Shown: positions 24,512 through 32,947, counted from the stretch's first letter. The stretch is 64,000 nt of DNA from Microbacterium salsuginis (GCF_012524205.1 NZ_JABACI010000006.1:124001-188000); one strand, 5' to 3'. The notes: a model not told the origin generated them from the sequence alone. Numbers and translations are program-made.

Positions 24512-26188
24512 ATGAGTGCCACCACGCAGGATGCCCCGCCGGCGCCTGCCGGACGAGGATTCGGTGAACGGACCGCGCCCGAACTCGGACCGGATGTCGT
24601 CGACCGGACCCGGGATCGCACCGCGACGCTCAACCAGCTGCTGCTGGCGTCGGTCGTGTTCGTGCTGGGGATCCTCGTGCCGCTCAGCGAGTTCGCCGGC
24701 GACGCCGTTCTCTTCTTCACGGGCGTGGTCGCCGTCATCGCGGTGACCGGTGCGACCCTGCTCGTGTCCTGGAACCGGCTGCCGCGAGGCTGGGTCGCGG
24801 CGGTCCCGGCGATGGACATCCTCGCGATCGCCGTCCTTCAGGTCGCCGCGCCGGAATCGGCACTCAGCCTGCTGTGGATCTTCCCGATCACGTGGCTGGC
24901 CGGCGGGTTCGGGCTTCTGGGCGTCTTCGGCGCGATGGGCGCGGTCGTCGCGATCACCGGGGTCCTCATCGCGCTGAGCGCCGGAGATGTGACGTACCAG
25001 ACGCTCCTGCTTCCGCTCGTGCTGCTGGCGGTGGCGGCGACCAGTCATCTGAGCACTCGTCGCTCCGAAGCCCAGCGCACCCTGCTGGCGAAGCAGTCGC
25101 ATCTGCTGCGGAGTGTGCTCGCGAGCACCCGACGCCAGGAACAGGTGGTGACCGAGGTGCTCGACGCCGTCGATTTCGGCGTCGTGCGCATCGACGCCGA
25201 CGGCACGGTCGCCGTGGCCAACGACGCACAGGGTCGCCTGCAGCGCGCGCTCGACCCGGAGGCGGGCCAGCCCGCGTTCCGGGACGACGGCATGACGAGG
25301 CTTCCGCCCGACGAGCTTCCGGTGGAGCGGGCGCGCCGCGGTGAGTCGTTCGACGACCAGGTGGTGTGGTTCGGCTCGGATCCGGCGACGCGGCGCGCCC
25401 TGACGATCAGTGCGCGCCGGCTCACCGATCCCGACGGTCGCGACGCCGGCGCCGTCGTGGTCTCGCGGGATGTCACCAGCGAGCTGAACGCCCTGCGTGC
25501 GCGGGACGAGCTCGTCGCCTCGATCTCGCACGAGCTGCGCACGCCGCTGACGTCGATCCTCGGCTATCTCGACCTGGCGATCGAAGATCCCGGGCTTCCT
25601 GAGACGGTGCGGGCCGACCTCGACATCGCCGAGCGCAACGCGGAGCGCCTGCTGCGCATCGTCGCCGACATCCTGACCGCCTCCAGCTCGTCGCCGTCGT
25701 CGGTGGAAGCATCGCTCGCCCGCCAGCAGCTGGATGCCCAGGACGTCGTGCGCTCGGCGGCGGAGGCGGCGCTTCCACGCGCCGAGACGCGCGCGATCAC
25801 GATCGATACGACCGGGCTCGAGCCGGCGCCCGTGTGGGCCGACCCGATGCGGGTGCGGCAGGTCGTCGACAACCTCGTCGCCAACGCGATCACCTACAAC
25901 AAAGACGGCGGCGTCGTGTACCTGGGCACGACGACCGACGGCGCGTCCAGCTGGATCCTGGTACGCGACACAGGGGTCGGCATCTCGGATGCCGACCGCT
26001 CACGGCTCTTCCAGCGCTACTACAAGGCCGGCGGTGCGCGGCGGGCGGGCACGGGCCTCGGACTCGCGATCACGCGAGACATCGTGCGCGCCCACGGCGG
26101 TGAGCTGGGTCTGCACAGCTCCCTGGGGGCGGGCACGACGTTCATCGTCAAGCTGCCCGCTCTGAGCACGAGGGGGAGCGCGCCGTGA
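24512..26188 (+). CDS. Membrane sensor histidine kinase
   Basis: A 558-residue kinase. Residues about 40-180 contain five or six membrane helices with short loops, suggesting a membrane-embedded signal input rather than a large extracellular sensor; a PAS-like region (FGVVRIDADGTVAVANDA) follows. The HisKA dimerisation helix has the phospho-acceptor His340 in ISHELRTPLTSILGYL; the catalytic domain shows DNLVANAITYN, DTGVGIS and GTGLGLAI. It overlaps the next gene by GTGA, and a convergent OmpR-type regulator ends 1.2 kb downstream and is the probable partner. Confidence 0.93.
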   Translation: MSATTQDAPPAPAGRGFGERTAPELGPDVVDRTRDRTATLNQLLLASVVFVLGILVPLSEFAGDAVLFFTGVVAVIAVTGATLLVSWNRLPRGWVAAVPAMDILAIAVLQVAAPESALSLLWIFPITWLAGGFGLLGVFGAMGAVVAITGVLIALSAGDVTYQTLLLPLVLLAVAATSHLSTRRSEAQRTLLAKQSHLLRSVLASTRRQEQVVTEVLDAVDFGVVRIDADGTVAVANDAQGRLQRALDPEAGQPAFRDDGMTRLPPDELPVERARRGESFDDQVVWFGSDPATRRALTISARRLTDPDGRDAGAVVVSRDVTSELNALRARDELVASISHELRTPLTSILGYLDLAIEDPGLPETVRADLDIAERNAERLLRIVADILTASSSSPSSVEASLARQQLDAQDVVRSAAEAALPRAETRAITIDTTGLEPAPVWADPMRVRQVVDNLVANAITYNKDGGVVYLGTTTDGASSWILVRDTGVGISDADRSRLFQRYYKAGGARRAGTGLGLAITRDIVRAHGGELGLHSSLGAGTTFIVKLPALSTRGSAP

Positions 26189-27342
26189 GTCTCGACCTGG
26201 CGAGCCTGCTCGTCATGACAGCGCTCGTGGTGAACGTCAGCGGCGTCCTGTTCATCCTCGAGACGTTCCTGCGCCGTGACGAAGGCGCCGGCCGCATCTG
26301 GTCGGTCGGTTTTCTCGCGGGCATGCTGACGACCCTCGCCTACATGATCTGGGCGCAATCGCCCGGCGCATGGTGGGCGATCGCCGTGGGCAACGCCGCC
26401 TTCGTCGCCGGGACCGGCTGCATGTGGCTGGGATGCCGGCGCTTCAACGGGCGGTCGATGACCTGGACCTCCGTGCTCGTGGCGGGTGCCGTGGTCGCCG
26501 CGGGTCTGGCCGTCGCCGTCGAGGGCTCGTCCGGCGGCGACTGGGCCGGCGCTCTGTGGATGTTCGTCCCGCTGCTCGGCTTCGCTGGCGCGGGAGCGGT
26601 CGAGTGCCTGCGAGGGACGCTGGGGGAGTCGCGGACGGCATGGGTGCTGGGCGCGGTCCTGGGCTTCCAGTCCCTGTATTACGTGGCGCGAACGACGGCG
26701 TTCGTCACGGCCGGGCCCGAGAGCGCCCTCTTCGAATCGGTCTTCGGAACGGTGAACACGAGCTTCCTGACGGTCGCCCTCACGATCGTGGCCGTCGTCG
26801 TGACTTCGGTGCTGCGCGCCTCGCGCGCACCGATACGCGGGTACCTCAGGCGCTCGGCGGAGTCCGTCGCCGACATCGGCGACCAGGCGGAGTTCGACGC
26901 AGGGCTCGCCGCCCTGGTCCGCCGCGCGTCCGCGCGGTCGGAGGTCGTCGCCGTGACCGCGGTCCGCATCGAAGACCTCGAGCAGATCTCGACCGCGTTC
27001 GGCAGCGATGTCGCCGCCGCCCTCGGCGAGGCGGCACGAGCCGGAGTGCGGCGGCACGCGCCGACGAATGCCCTGGTCGCGGAGGACGGCGCCACGGGTC
27101 TCCTCGTCGCACTGGCGGTGTCGTCTGAGCAGGAGGCGCGGCGTCAGGCCGCCGCCATCTACCGCGGACTCTTCGACGACCTCGGACGCGTCGGGGGAGG
27201 TGTGATCCCCGTGGTCGGTGTCGGCGTGGCGATGAGCGGCAACGGCAACGACCCCGATGACCTCACGCGAGCCGCGCGCGACAGCGCGAACCGCGCAGCA
27301 CGCAGTGTCGAGACCACGGTGCTGATGGGTGACGCCGAGTAG
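26185..27342 (+). CDS. Seven-helix membrane protein with degenerate GGDEF-like domain
   Basis: A 385-residue protein with about seven membrane helices (residues 5-210) and a soluble C-terminal domain (about 225-380) whose pattern (FDAGLAALVRRASARS, VTAVRIEDLEQISTAFGSDV, then VIPVVGVGVAMSG) resembles a diguanylate cyclase fold. The GGDEF/GGEEF catalytic motif is absent, so it is likely a sensor or binding domain, not an active cyclase. The GTG start overlaps the kinase stop, tying it to the same signalling unit. The family is inferred from pattern only. Confidence 0.65.
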   Translation: MSLDLASLLVMTALVVNVSGVLFILETFLRRDEGAGRIWSVGFLAGMLTTLAYMIWAQSPGAWWAIAVGNAAFVAGTGCMWLGCRRFNGRSMTWTSVLVAGAVVAAGLAVAVEGSSGGDWAGALWMFVPLLGFAGAGAVECLRGTLGESRTAWVLGAVLGFQSLYYVARTTAFVTAGPESALFESVFGTVNTSFLTVALTIVAVVVTSVLRASRAPIRGYLRRSAESVADIGDQAEFDAGLAALVRRASARSEVVAVTAVRIEDLEQISTAFGSDVAAALGEAARAGVRRHAPTNALVAEDGATGLLVALAVSSEQEARRQAAAIYRGLFDDLGRVGGGVIPVVGVGVAMSGNGNDPDDLTRAARDSANRAARSVETTVLMGDAE

Positions 27343-27363
27343 CGGCATCCGCTCCCGTGTCGA

Positions 27364-28158
27364 TCACGCGGTCAGCCGGTACCCCACGCCCCGCACCGTC
27401 TCGATCCAGCGTGGCTCGGCGGGCGATTCACCGAGCTTGCGGCGCAGATTCGCGACATGCACCTCGATGGCGCGGGCGTCGCTGTCGCTGACGAAGTCGA
27501 TTCCGGTGTGCTGTTCGCCGCGCAGCATGAGCGCCAGATCGGACTTGGCTCGCACGCGCCGTCCGGCCTCGAGCAGGTCCGCGAGGATGTCGAACTCGCT
27601 GCGTGTCAGTTCCACCTCGTCGCCGTCGACGGTCACCAGTCTCGTCTCGGCGTTCAGGCGCAGACCATGGTGCTCCGCCCACTCGTCCGGTGCCGCCGGC
27701 GCGGTCCCGCCGCCGTCGCCGGCGGCGACGTGTCGCGGGCGGCGGAGCATCGCGTCGATGCGTGCGCGGAGCTCGCGCGGCCGGAACGGCTTCGCGACGT
27801 AATCGTCCGCGCCGGCCTCGAGGCCCTGCAGCGCGTCGATCTCCTCGGTCCGGGCGCTGAGCATCACGATGTAGGTCGGACTGATCGCGCGGATGCGCTT
27901 GGCGGTCTCGAACCCATCGATGCCGGGCATGTTGACGTCGAGCGTCGTCACGAGCGGGCGGCGTTCGCGCACGAGCTCGATGCCGCTCGTCCCGTCCGCG
28001 GCGCCGTGGACCTCGAATCCGGCCTGCGAGAGCACCGTCGACAGGAGCGAGCGGATGTCCTCCTCGTCCTCGATGACGACGGCCACGCGCGATTCTTCCA
28101 CCGATGCACCTTCCGGATCCGATGACTCGATGAGCGGATCCTGGATGTCGTCGGCCAT
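27364..28158 (-). CDS. OmpR/PhoB-family response regulator
   Basis: A 264-residue regulator: receiver domain with D74 in LDVNMPGIDGFE, a conserved Lys in DDYVAKPFRPRE, then a winged-helix domain ending WIETVRGVGYRLTA. It converges on the sensor kinase/7TM unit. I use ATG 28158 (MADD); an in-frame ATG at 28203 is possible and would add 15 residues, but neither has a strong ribosome-binding site. The 11-bp repeats at 28485-28523 are a candidate binding site. Confidence 0.88.
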   Translation of the reverse strand: MADDIQDPLIESSDPEGASVEESRVAVVIEDEEDIRSLLSTVLSQAGFEVHGAADGTSGIELVRERRPLVTTLDVNMPGIDGFETAKRIRAISPTYIVMLSARTEEIDALQGLEAGADDYVAKPFRPRELRARIDAMLRRPRHVAAGDGGGTAPAAPDEWAEHHGLRLNAETRLVTVDGDEVELTRSEFDILADLLEAGRRVRAKSDLALMLRGEQHTGIDFVSDSDARAIEVHVANLRRKLGESPAEPRWIETVRGVGYRLTA

Positions 28159-28575
28159 GATATCCCAGAAGACGGCACGGAACGGGTGCTCTTGACCTGC
28201 CATCAGCGTGTCCCGTCGTGGTGGCCGCCGTGGAGAGCGGGGCCATTCCCCTCGCCCCGCCCTGCGCACGGTCGGCGCGCACCAGCGGGAGTGGCGACCG
28301 CCCCCACGGTCGCCGCTCCGCCGTGCCGAGGACAGGCCCCGCCGCGCCTGGTGCGGGCGCGGCGCGTGCGGTCGGGCGGGCGGCCGTCAGACGTCACCTC
28401 GTCACCTCCGACGGTCTTGCCCCGCCCTCCCCAGGTCCGCAGGCGGGCCTGTCTTTTCGGGTGCCTCGACGGTACCGCCGCGTCCTCAGACCAGGCTCAA
28501 GCGCGGCTCAGGATGAGCCCAGGATCGTCGCCGGCCGTGCGCCCACGATCGGGCGGCGCATGGCATCCTCGAATC
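28159..28575. other. Intergenic region between response regulator and coaE
   Basis: About 417 bases with no credible gene. It contains a GGCGACCG/CGGTCGCC hairpin (28293-28300 with 28307-28314), a short GGCTCA/TGAGCC hairpin (28505-28510 with 28514-28519), the four phased CTCAGG-like repeats at 28485-28523, and CATCCT six bases before the coaE ATG. Confidence 0.6.
28485..28523. promoter_or_regulatory. Four 11-bp-phased CTCAGG-like direct repeats
   Basis: CTCAGA (28485), CTCAAG (28496), CTCAGG (28507) and CCCAGG (28518) begin exactly 11 bases apart, a single helical face, as expected for a tandem-binding OmpR-family regulator. The nearest genes are the OmpR-type regulator (minus) and coaE (plus); which one is controlled is not decidable from sequence. 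Confidence 0.6.
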
Positions 28576-29205
28576 ATGCCTCTCGTCGCGCTCACCGGCG
28601 GCATCGCCTCGGGGAAGTCCACCATCGCCCGGCGGCTCGCCCACCATGGTGCGGTGATCGTCGATGCCGACCAGCTCGTCCGCGACGTGCAGCAGCCCGG
28701 CTCGCCGGTCCTCACCGCGATCGCCACCGAGTTCGGGGAGCGGATGCTGCGCCCTGACGGCTCACTCGATCGCGCGGCCCTGGGCGCCCGGGTGTTCGGC
28801 GATGAGGCGGCGGTGGCCCGGCTGAACGCGATCGTGCACCCCGCGGTGCGGGCCGAGTCGTCGCGGCGCTTCGCCGAGGCGCTCGCTCGGGATCCCGCAG
28901 CGGTCGTGGTGTACGACGTGCCGCTGCTGGTGGAAGCCCGGATCGGCGACCCGTGGGAGCTGGTCATCGTCGCACACGCGCCCGCCGACGTGCGCCGTCG
29001 CCGGCTGGTCGAGCTGCGCGGTCTGACCGAGGCCGACGCGGACGCGCGCATCGCCTCGCAGGCGTCCGACGACGACAGGCTGGCGGTGGCGGACGTCGTG
29101 ATCGACACCGCCGGAACACTCGATGAGACCCTGCAGCAGGTGGACGACGTGTGGCGCCGGCTCGATGAGCACATCTCGGCCCGCGCCACCGCACGGCGGG
29201 CGTAG
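28576..29205 (+). CDS. coaE: Dephospho-CoA kinase CoaE
   Basis: Catalyses the final step of coenzyme A synthesis, phosphorylating dephospho-CoA with ATP. The 209-residue protein has the P-loop GGIASGKST at residues 8-16, DADQLVRDV, and VVYDVPLLVEA in the CoA-binding region. Length is normal (actinobacterial versions often carry a long C-terminal extension, missing here). ATG 28576 follows CATCCT by six bases. The TAG stop (29203-29205) is the start of the next gene's -10 box. Confidence 0.95.
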   Translation: MPLVALTGGIASGKSTIARRLAHHGAVIVDADQLVRDVQQPGSPVLTAIATEFGERMLRPDGSLDRAALGARVFGDEAAVARLNAIVHPAVRAESSRRFAEALARDPAAVVVYDVPLLVEARIGDPWELVIVAHAPADVRRRRLVELRGLTEADADARIASQASDDDRLAVADVVIDTAGTLDETLQQVDDVWRRLDEHISARATARRA

Positions 29206-29208
29206 GCT
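29203..29208 (+). promoter_or_regulatory. -10 box TAGGCT overlapping the coaE stop codon
   Basis: The coaE stop TAG forms the first half of TAGGCT. A transcript would begin near 29215 with CGGAGG before ATG 29231. Confidence 0.5.
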
Positions 29209-29230
29209 TCTGCCACACACGGAGGTTCAC

Positions 29231-29902
29231 ATGGGCGTGTTCTCGAGATTCCGGCGACGCAGGACGCCCTATCGCGCGCTGAGCGACGAGGAGCGCATCG
29301 CGCGGTATGTGTACCTGCTGAACACGCTGCCGGCGTCCGTGATCGAGAGCGCCCACGCATCCGCGTTCCGAGAGATGCCGGCCGAGCGGCGCCGCGAGAT
29401 GTTCGAGCAGCTGCGTCCGTTCATGGCGGAGTCGGAGCGCGAAGCCGCCTCGGACGACCCGACCGTGCTGGCCCGACTGGTCCGTCGCGCCGAGGAGCAT
29501 CGCGCGCAACGCGCCGCGGGCGGTGGAGCGGGCGCGGGTACGGCGCCGACGGCGACCGCGATCCGCTCGGACGCCCCATGGGTCGATCCGCGCGACGGCG
29601 TGGACGTGCGCGGCATGCTCGCGACCAGCGGCGTCATGCTGCTCATGGCGAACAACGTCCTGGCCTCCAGTGCGGTGATCAGTTACTACACGATGGGTGC
29701 AGGGTCGCTGCAGCTCGAGTCGGAGCCGGGCTGGGTCGGTGAGACCTTCGATCCCGGCACCGGGCTGGACGGTGGCGGGGCGGGTGCCGGTGCCGGTGAC
29801 TTCGGCGGCGGTGTCGACGGCGGGCTGGGTGGAGGCTTCGACGGCGGCTTCGGCGGGTTCGGCGGCGGAGGATTCGACGGCGGGGGCGGGTTCGGCGGCT
29901 GA
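29231..29902 (+). CDS. Protein with Gly-rich FGG/FDGG tail, unknown function
   Basis: A 223-residue protein with a polar helical N-terminal half (LLNTLPASVIESAHASAFRE and FEQLRPFMAESEREAA), a hydrophobic segment around residues 138-158, and a striking C-terminal tail of about 40 residues built from Gly with Phe, Asp and Gly repeats (GGGFDGGFGGFGGGGFDGG). I know of no function; the tail resembles low-complexity disordered regions. It stands between coaE and uvrB, from its own promoter. Confidence 0.7.
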   Translation: MGVFSRFRRRRTPYRALSDEERIARYVYLLNTLPASVIESAHASAFREMPAERRREMFEQLRPFMAESEREAASDDPTVLARLVRRAEEHRAQRAAGGGAGAGTAPTATAIRSDAPWVDPRDGVDVRGMLATSGVMLLMANNVLASSAVISYYTMGAGSLQLESEPGWVGETFDPGTGLDGGGAGAGAGDFGGGVDGGLGGGFDGGFGGFGGGGFDGGGGFGG

Positions 29903-29930
29903 CACGCCGCATCGCAGTCGTCCGGGCCGC

Positions 29931-29963
29931 GGCGGTCCCGGCCCCGGTGTCGGAGGGGCCGCC
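29931..29963 (+). terminator. Hairpin between the Gly-rich gene and uvrB
   Basis: GGCGGTCCC (29931-29939) pairs with GGGGCCGCC (29955-29963), one T-G wobble, with a 15-base loop. It abuts the uvrB -10 box directly. Confidence 0.6.
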
Positions 29964-29969
29964 TACGCT
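29948..29969 (+). promoter_or_regulatory. DNA-damage (PafBC/RecA-independent) type promoter of uvrB
   Basis: TGTCGGAG (29948-29955), eight bases, TACGCT (29964-29969), six bases, GTG 29976. This matches the mycobacterial RecA-independent DNA-damage promoter TTGTCRGTG-N8-TANNNT. uvrA carries the same arrangement. Confidence 0.75.
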
Positions 29970-29975
29970 TGATGT

Positions 29976-32057
29976 GTGCAGACCACGCGATCCGTGCGGC
30001 CCTTCGAGGTCGTGAGCGACTACGAGCCGTCGGGGGACCAGCCGCAGGCGATCGCCCAGCTCGCCGCCCGCATCAACGCCGGCGAGACCGATGTCGTGCT
30101 GCTCGGCGCGACCGGAACCGGAAAATCGGCGACCACCGCGTGGCTCGTCGAAGCCGTTCAGCGGCCGACTCTCGTCCTTGCGCACAACAAGACGCTGGCG
30201 GCGCAGCTGGCCAACGAGTTCCGCGAGCTGATGCCCCACAACGCGGTCGAGTACTTCGTCAGCTACTACGACTACTACCAGCCCGAGGCCTACGTCCCGC
30301 AGACCGACACCTTCATCGAGAAGGACTCCTCGATCAACGCCGAGGTGGAGCGGCTGCGGCACTCGACGACCAATTCCCTGCTCTCCCGACGAGACGTGAT
30401 CGTGGTCTCGACGGTCTCGTGCATCTACGGCCTCGGCTCGCCCGAGGAGTATCTGCGCGCAATGGTGGCGCTGCAAGTGGGGGAGCGCTACGACCGCAAC
30501 GCGCTCATCCGCAAGTTCATCGCGATGCAGTACAACCGCAACGATGTCGACTTCTCACGCGGCAACTTCCGGGTCCGCGGCGACACGATCGAGATCATCC
30601 CGGTGTACGAGGAGTACGCGATCCGCATCGAGATGTTCGGCGACGAGATCGAGGCGCTGTACATGCTGCATCCGCTCACGGGCGATGTCATGCAGCGCAT
30701 GGACTCGGTGCCCATCTTCCCTGCGACGCACTACGCGGCGGGCACCGAGACCGTGCAGCGCGCGATCGGGACGATCGAGCACGAGCTCGAGGAGCGCCTG
30801 AAAGAGCTCGAGTCGCAGAACAAGCTCCTCGAGGCGCAGCGGCTGCGCATGCGGACGACGTTCGATCTCGAGATGCTGCAGCAGCTCGGCTTCTGCTCGG
30901 GCATCGAGAACTACTCGCGTCATCTCGACGGCCGCATGCCCGGCGAGCCGCCGCACACGCTGCTGGACTTCTTCCCCGACGACTTCCTCATGGTGATCGA
31001 CGAGTCGCACGCCACGGTTCCGCAGATCGGCGCGATGTACGAAGGGGATGCCTCACGCAAGCGCACGCTGGTCGAGCACGGCTTCCGGCTGCCCAGCGCA
31101 ATGGACAACCGCCCGCTGCGCTGGGACGAGTTCAAGGAGCGCGTGGGCCAGACGGTGTACCTCTCCGCGACTCCGGGCCGCTACGAGATGGGCATCGCGG
31201 ACGGCGTTGTCGAGCAGATCATCCGCCCGACTGGCCTGGTTGACCCCGAGATCATCGTCAAGCCGTCCAAGGGTCAGATCGACGACCTCCTCGAAGAGAT
31301 CCGCGTCAGAGCCGCGCGTGATGAGCGCGTGCTGGTCACGACGCTGACCAAGAAGATGGCCGAAGAGCTGACCGACTTCCTGGGCGAGCACGGCGTCCGG
31401 GTGCGCTATCTGCACTCCGACGTCGACACGCTGCGCCGCGTGGAGCTGCTGAGCGAACTGCGGGCGGGCGTGTACGACGTGCTCGTCGGCATCAACCTGC
31501 TGCGCGAGGGCCTCGATCTGCCCGAAGTGTCGCTGGTGGCGATCCTGGATGCCGACAAGGAGGGCTTCCTGCGCAGCGGCACATCGCTCATCCAGACCAT
31601 CGGCCGCGCCGCCCGCAACGTGTCGGGCCAGGTCCACATGTACGCCGACAGCATCACCGATTCGATGCGCAACGCCATCGAAGAGACCGACCGGCGCCGC
31701 GAGAAGCAGGTCGCGTACAACAAGGAGCGCGGAATCGATCCGCAGCCGCTGCGCAAGCGCATCGCCGACATCACCGAGGTGCTCGCGCGCGAAGCCTCCG
31801 ACACCGAGCGGATGCTGCGCGGCAAGGCCGCGGCCAAGAACAAGTCGGGCAAGGGCAAGTCGCCGACGCCGCAGCTCCGCCGCGAAGGGATCGCCGCCGA
31901 AGGGGCGGAGCAGCTCGAGGCGACCATCGCCGACCTCAGTACGCAGATGCTCGCGGCCGCGGGCGAGCTGAAGTTCGAGCTCGCCGCCCGATTGCGCGAC
32001 GAGGTCCAGGACCTCAAGAAGGAGCTGCGCGCCATGGAGCGCGCCGGGCACGCCTGA
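29976..32057 (+). CDS. uvrB: Excinuclease ABC subunit B UvrB
   Basis: DNA-damage-verifying helicase of nucleotide excision repair; works with UvrA and UvrC. The 693-residue protein shows the P-loop GATGTGKS (44-51), the beta-hairpin region YYDYYQPEAYVPQTDTFIEK, helicase motif VIDESHATVPQ and the later QTIGRAARN. The C-terminal UVR motif that binds UvrC is present. GTG 29976 is six bases after the -10 box, so translation is likely leaderless. Confidence 0.97.
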   Translation: MQTTRSVRPFEVVSDYEPSGDQPQAIAQLAARINAGETDVVLLGATGTGKSATTAWLVEAVQRPTLVLAHNKTLAAQLANEFRELMPHNAVEYFVSYYDYYQPEAYVPQTDTFIEKDSSINAEVERLRHSTTNSLLSRRDVIVVSTVSCIYGLGSPEEYLRAMVALQVGERYDRNALIRKFIAMQYNRNDVDFSRGNFRVRGDTIEIIPVYEEYAIRIEMFGDEIEALYMLHPLTGDVMQRMDSVPIFPATHYAAGTETVQRAIGTIEHELEERLKELESQNKLLEAQRLRMRTTFDLEMLQQLGFCSGIENYSRHLDGRMPGEPPHTLLDFFPDDFLMVIDESHATVPQIGAMYEGDASRKRTLVEHGFRLPSAMDNRPLRWDEFKERVGQTVYLSATPGRYEMGIADGVVEQIIRPTGLVDPEIIVKPSKGQIDDLLEEIRVRAARDERVLVTTLTKKMAEELTDFLGEHGVRVRYLHSDVDTLRRVELLSELRAGVYDVLVGINLLREGLDLPEVSLVAILDADKEGFLRSGTSLIQTIGRAARNVSGQVHMYADSITDSMRNAIEETDRRREKQVAYNKERGIDPQPLRKRIADITEVLAREASDTERMLRGKAAAKNKSGKGKSPTPQLRREGIAAEGAEQLEATIADLSTQMLAAAGELKFELAARLRDEVQDLKKELRAMERAGHA

Positions 32058-32078
32058 CGCTCAGCGCGGGGTGCGGCG

Positions 32079-32333
32079 CTACGGGCAGTGCATGAGCGGC
32101 TTCGGCCCGGAGCGGTCGAAGACGTGGTGTGCGACGGGTGCGCCGCACAGCGGGCACGCGCGTTCGGCGCGCTCGGCCGCTGACGGCGGGGGAGCCGTCT
32201 CGTACGGCCCGACCGCGGCGGGGCCGGCAGCTCGGATCAGAGTCGCGTTGATCCACTGATACCACCCGCCCGCCTCACGGACCCGTTCGCGCAGCGGTCG
32301 CCGGTCGGCGCGTGGTCCAGTCGAGTCGGTCAT
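32079..32333 (-). CDS. Small zinc-ribbon protein divergent from the OhrR-like gene
   Basis: An 84-residue protein with a C-terminal CPLCG...HCP pair (residues about 60-83) that looks like a zinc ribbon, and an N-terminal half rich in Arg and Pro with AGGWYQWINATLIRA. ATG 32333 follows TACACT by seven bases on the minus strand, sharing the promoter region with the OhrR-like gene. It ends 21 bases after uvrB on the opposite strand. Function unknown. Confidence 0.65.
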   Translation of the reverse strand: MTDSTGPRADRRPLRERVREAGGWYQWINATLIRAAGPAAVGPYETAPPPSAAERAERACPLCGAPVAHHVFDRSGPKPLMHCP

Positions 32334-32338
32334 GATCA

Positions 32339-32368
32339 TTAGTGTACTAACGATTAGGACGTTAGGAT
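32339..32368. promoter_or_regulatory. Divergent leaderless promoters with overlapping operator palindromes
   Basis: TTAGT/ACTAA (32339-32343 with 32346-32350) and CTAACG/CGTTAG (32347-32352 with 32360-32365) overlap each other. The first covers the minus-strand -10 box (TACACT, 32341-32346), the second overlaps the plus-strand -10 box (TAGGAT, 32363-32368). A MarR-type dimer bound here would block both genes. Confidence 0.65.
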
Positions 32369-32374
32369 TCACGA

Positions 32375-32818
32375 GTGACCGTCGCAACACCCTCCCCGGA
32401 CGACCTGCTCAAGCTCGACAACCAGGTCTGCTTCGCCCTGGTCACCGCCGCACGCAATGTCGTCGGCATCTACCGGCCGATCCTCGAGCCTCTCGGCCTG
32501 ACGCACCCGCAGTACCTCGTGATGCTCGCCCTGTGGGAGGAATCTCCCCGTTCACTGCGAGATCTGGCCGCCGAGCTCGCGCTGGAGCCGGCCACGCTGT
32601 CACCCCTGGTGAAGCGGCTCGAGGCCCAGGGCCTCGTGACCCGTGCGAGACGGGGGCAGGACGAGCGCGTGCTGGACGTCGGTCTCACCCCGCGCGGGAC
32701 TGCGCTGAGGGAGCAGGCGCTCGATGTGCCGGAACAGGTCATGCGGCGCGTCGGCGCAGACGCGCAGGGGCTCGTCGCGCTGCGAGACGCACTCGCTCCG
32801 TTCGCGGGGCGCCGGTGA
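32375..32818 (+). CDS. OhrR-like MarR-family regulator
   Basis: A 147-residue winged-helix repressor. The N-terminal LDNQVCFALVTAARNV matches OhrR, and Cys19 is the conserved peroxide-sensing cysteine; the helix-turn-helix region is LRDLAAELALEPATLSPLVKRL. OhrR proteins respond to organic hydroperoxides and usually control an ohr peroxidase gene, which is not in this window. GTG 32375 follows TAGGAT by six bases. The overlapping palindromes upstream suggest autoregulation and control of the divergent zinc-ribbon gene. Confidence 0.85.
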   Translation: MTVATPSPDDLLKLDNQVCFALVTAARNVVGIYRPILEPLGLTHPQYLVMLALWEESPRSLRDLAAELALEPATLSPLVKRLEAQGLVTRARRGQDERVLDVGLTPRGTALREQALDVPEQVMRRVGADAQGLVALRDALAPFAGRR

Positions 32819-32858
32819 GTCGCGCGGATTCGTTCTAGGCGAATGCCCGGCGATCTCT

Positions 32859-32864
32859 TAGGGT
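32859..32864 (+). promoter_or_regulatory. Candidate -10 box (TAGGGT) for the 5'-nucleotidase gene
   Basis: TAGGGT lies 84 bases upstream of ATG 32948; a transcript would start near 32871 and carry a leader of about 77 bases. Confidence 0.4.
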
Positions 32865-32947
32865 CGAAGCGGTGCGACGCTGCCCACCCGACCCGGGGGA
32901 CTCCCGACGCGCCTTCTGCACCGGCTACGAAGAGAGAAGCACCACCC

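Noticed and set aside
28203..28397. 64-residue minus-strand frame in the gap upstream of the OmpR-type regulator
   Set aside because: It has no ribosome-binding site, an Arg/Gly/Ala-only composition, and no match to any pattern; the stretch is better explained as regulatory DNA.
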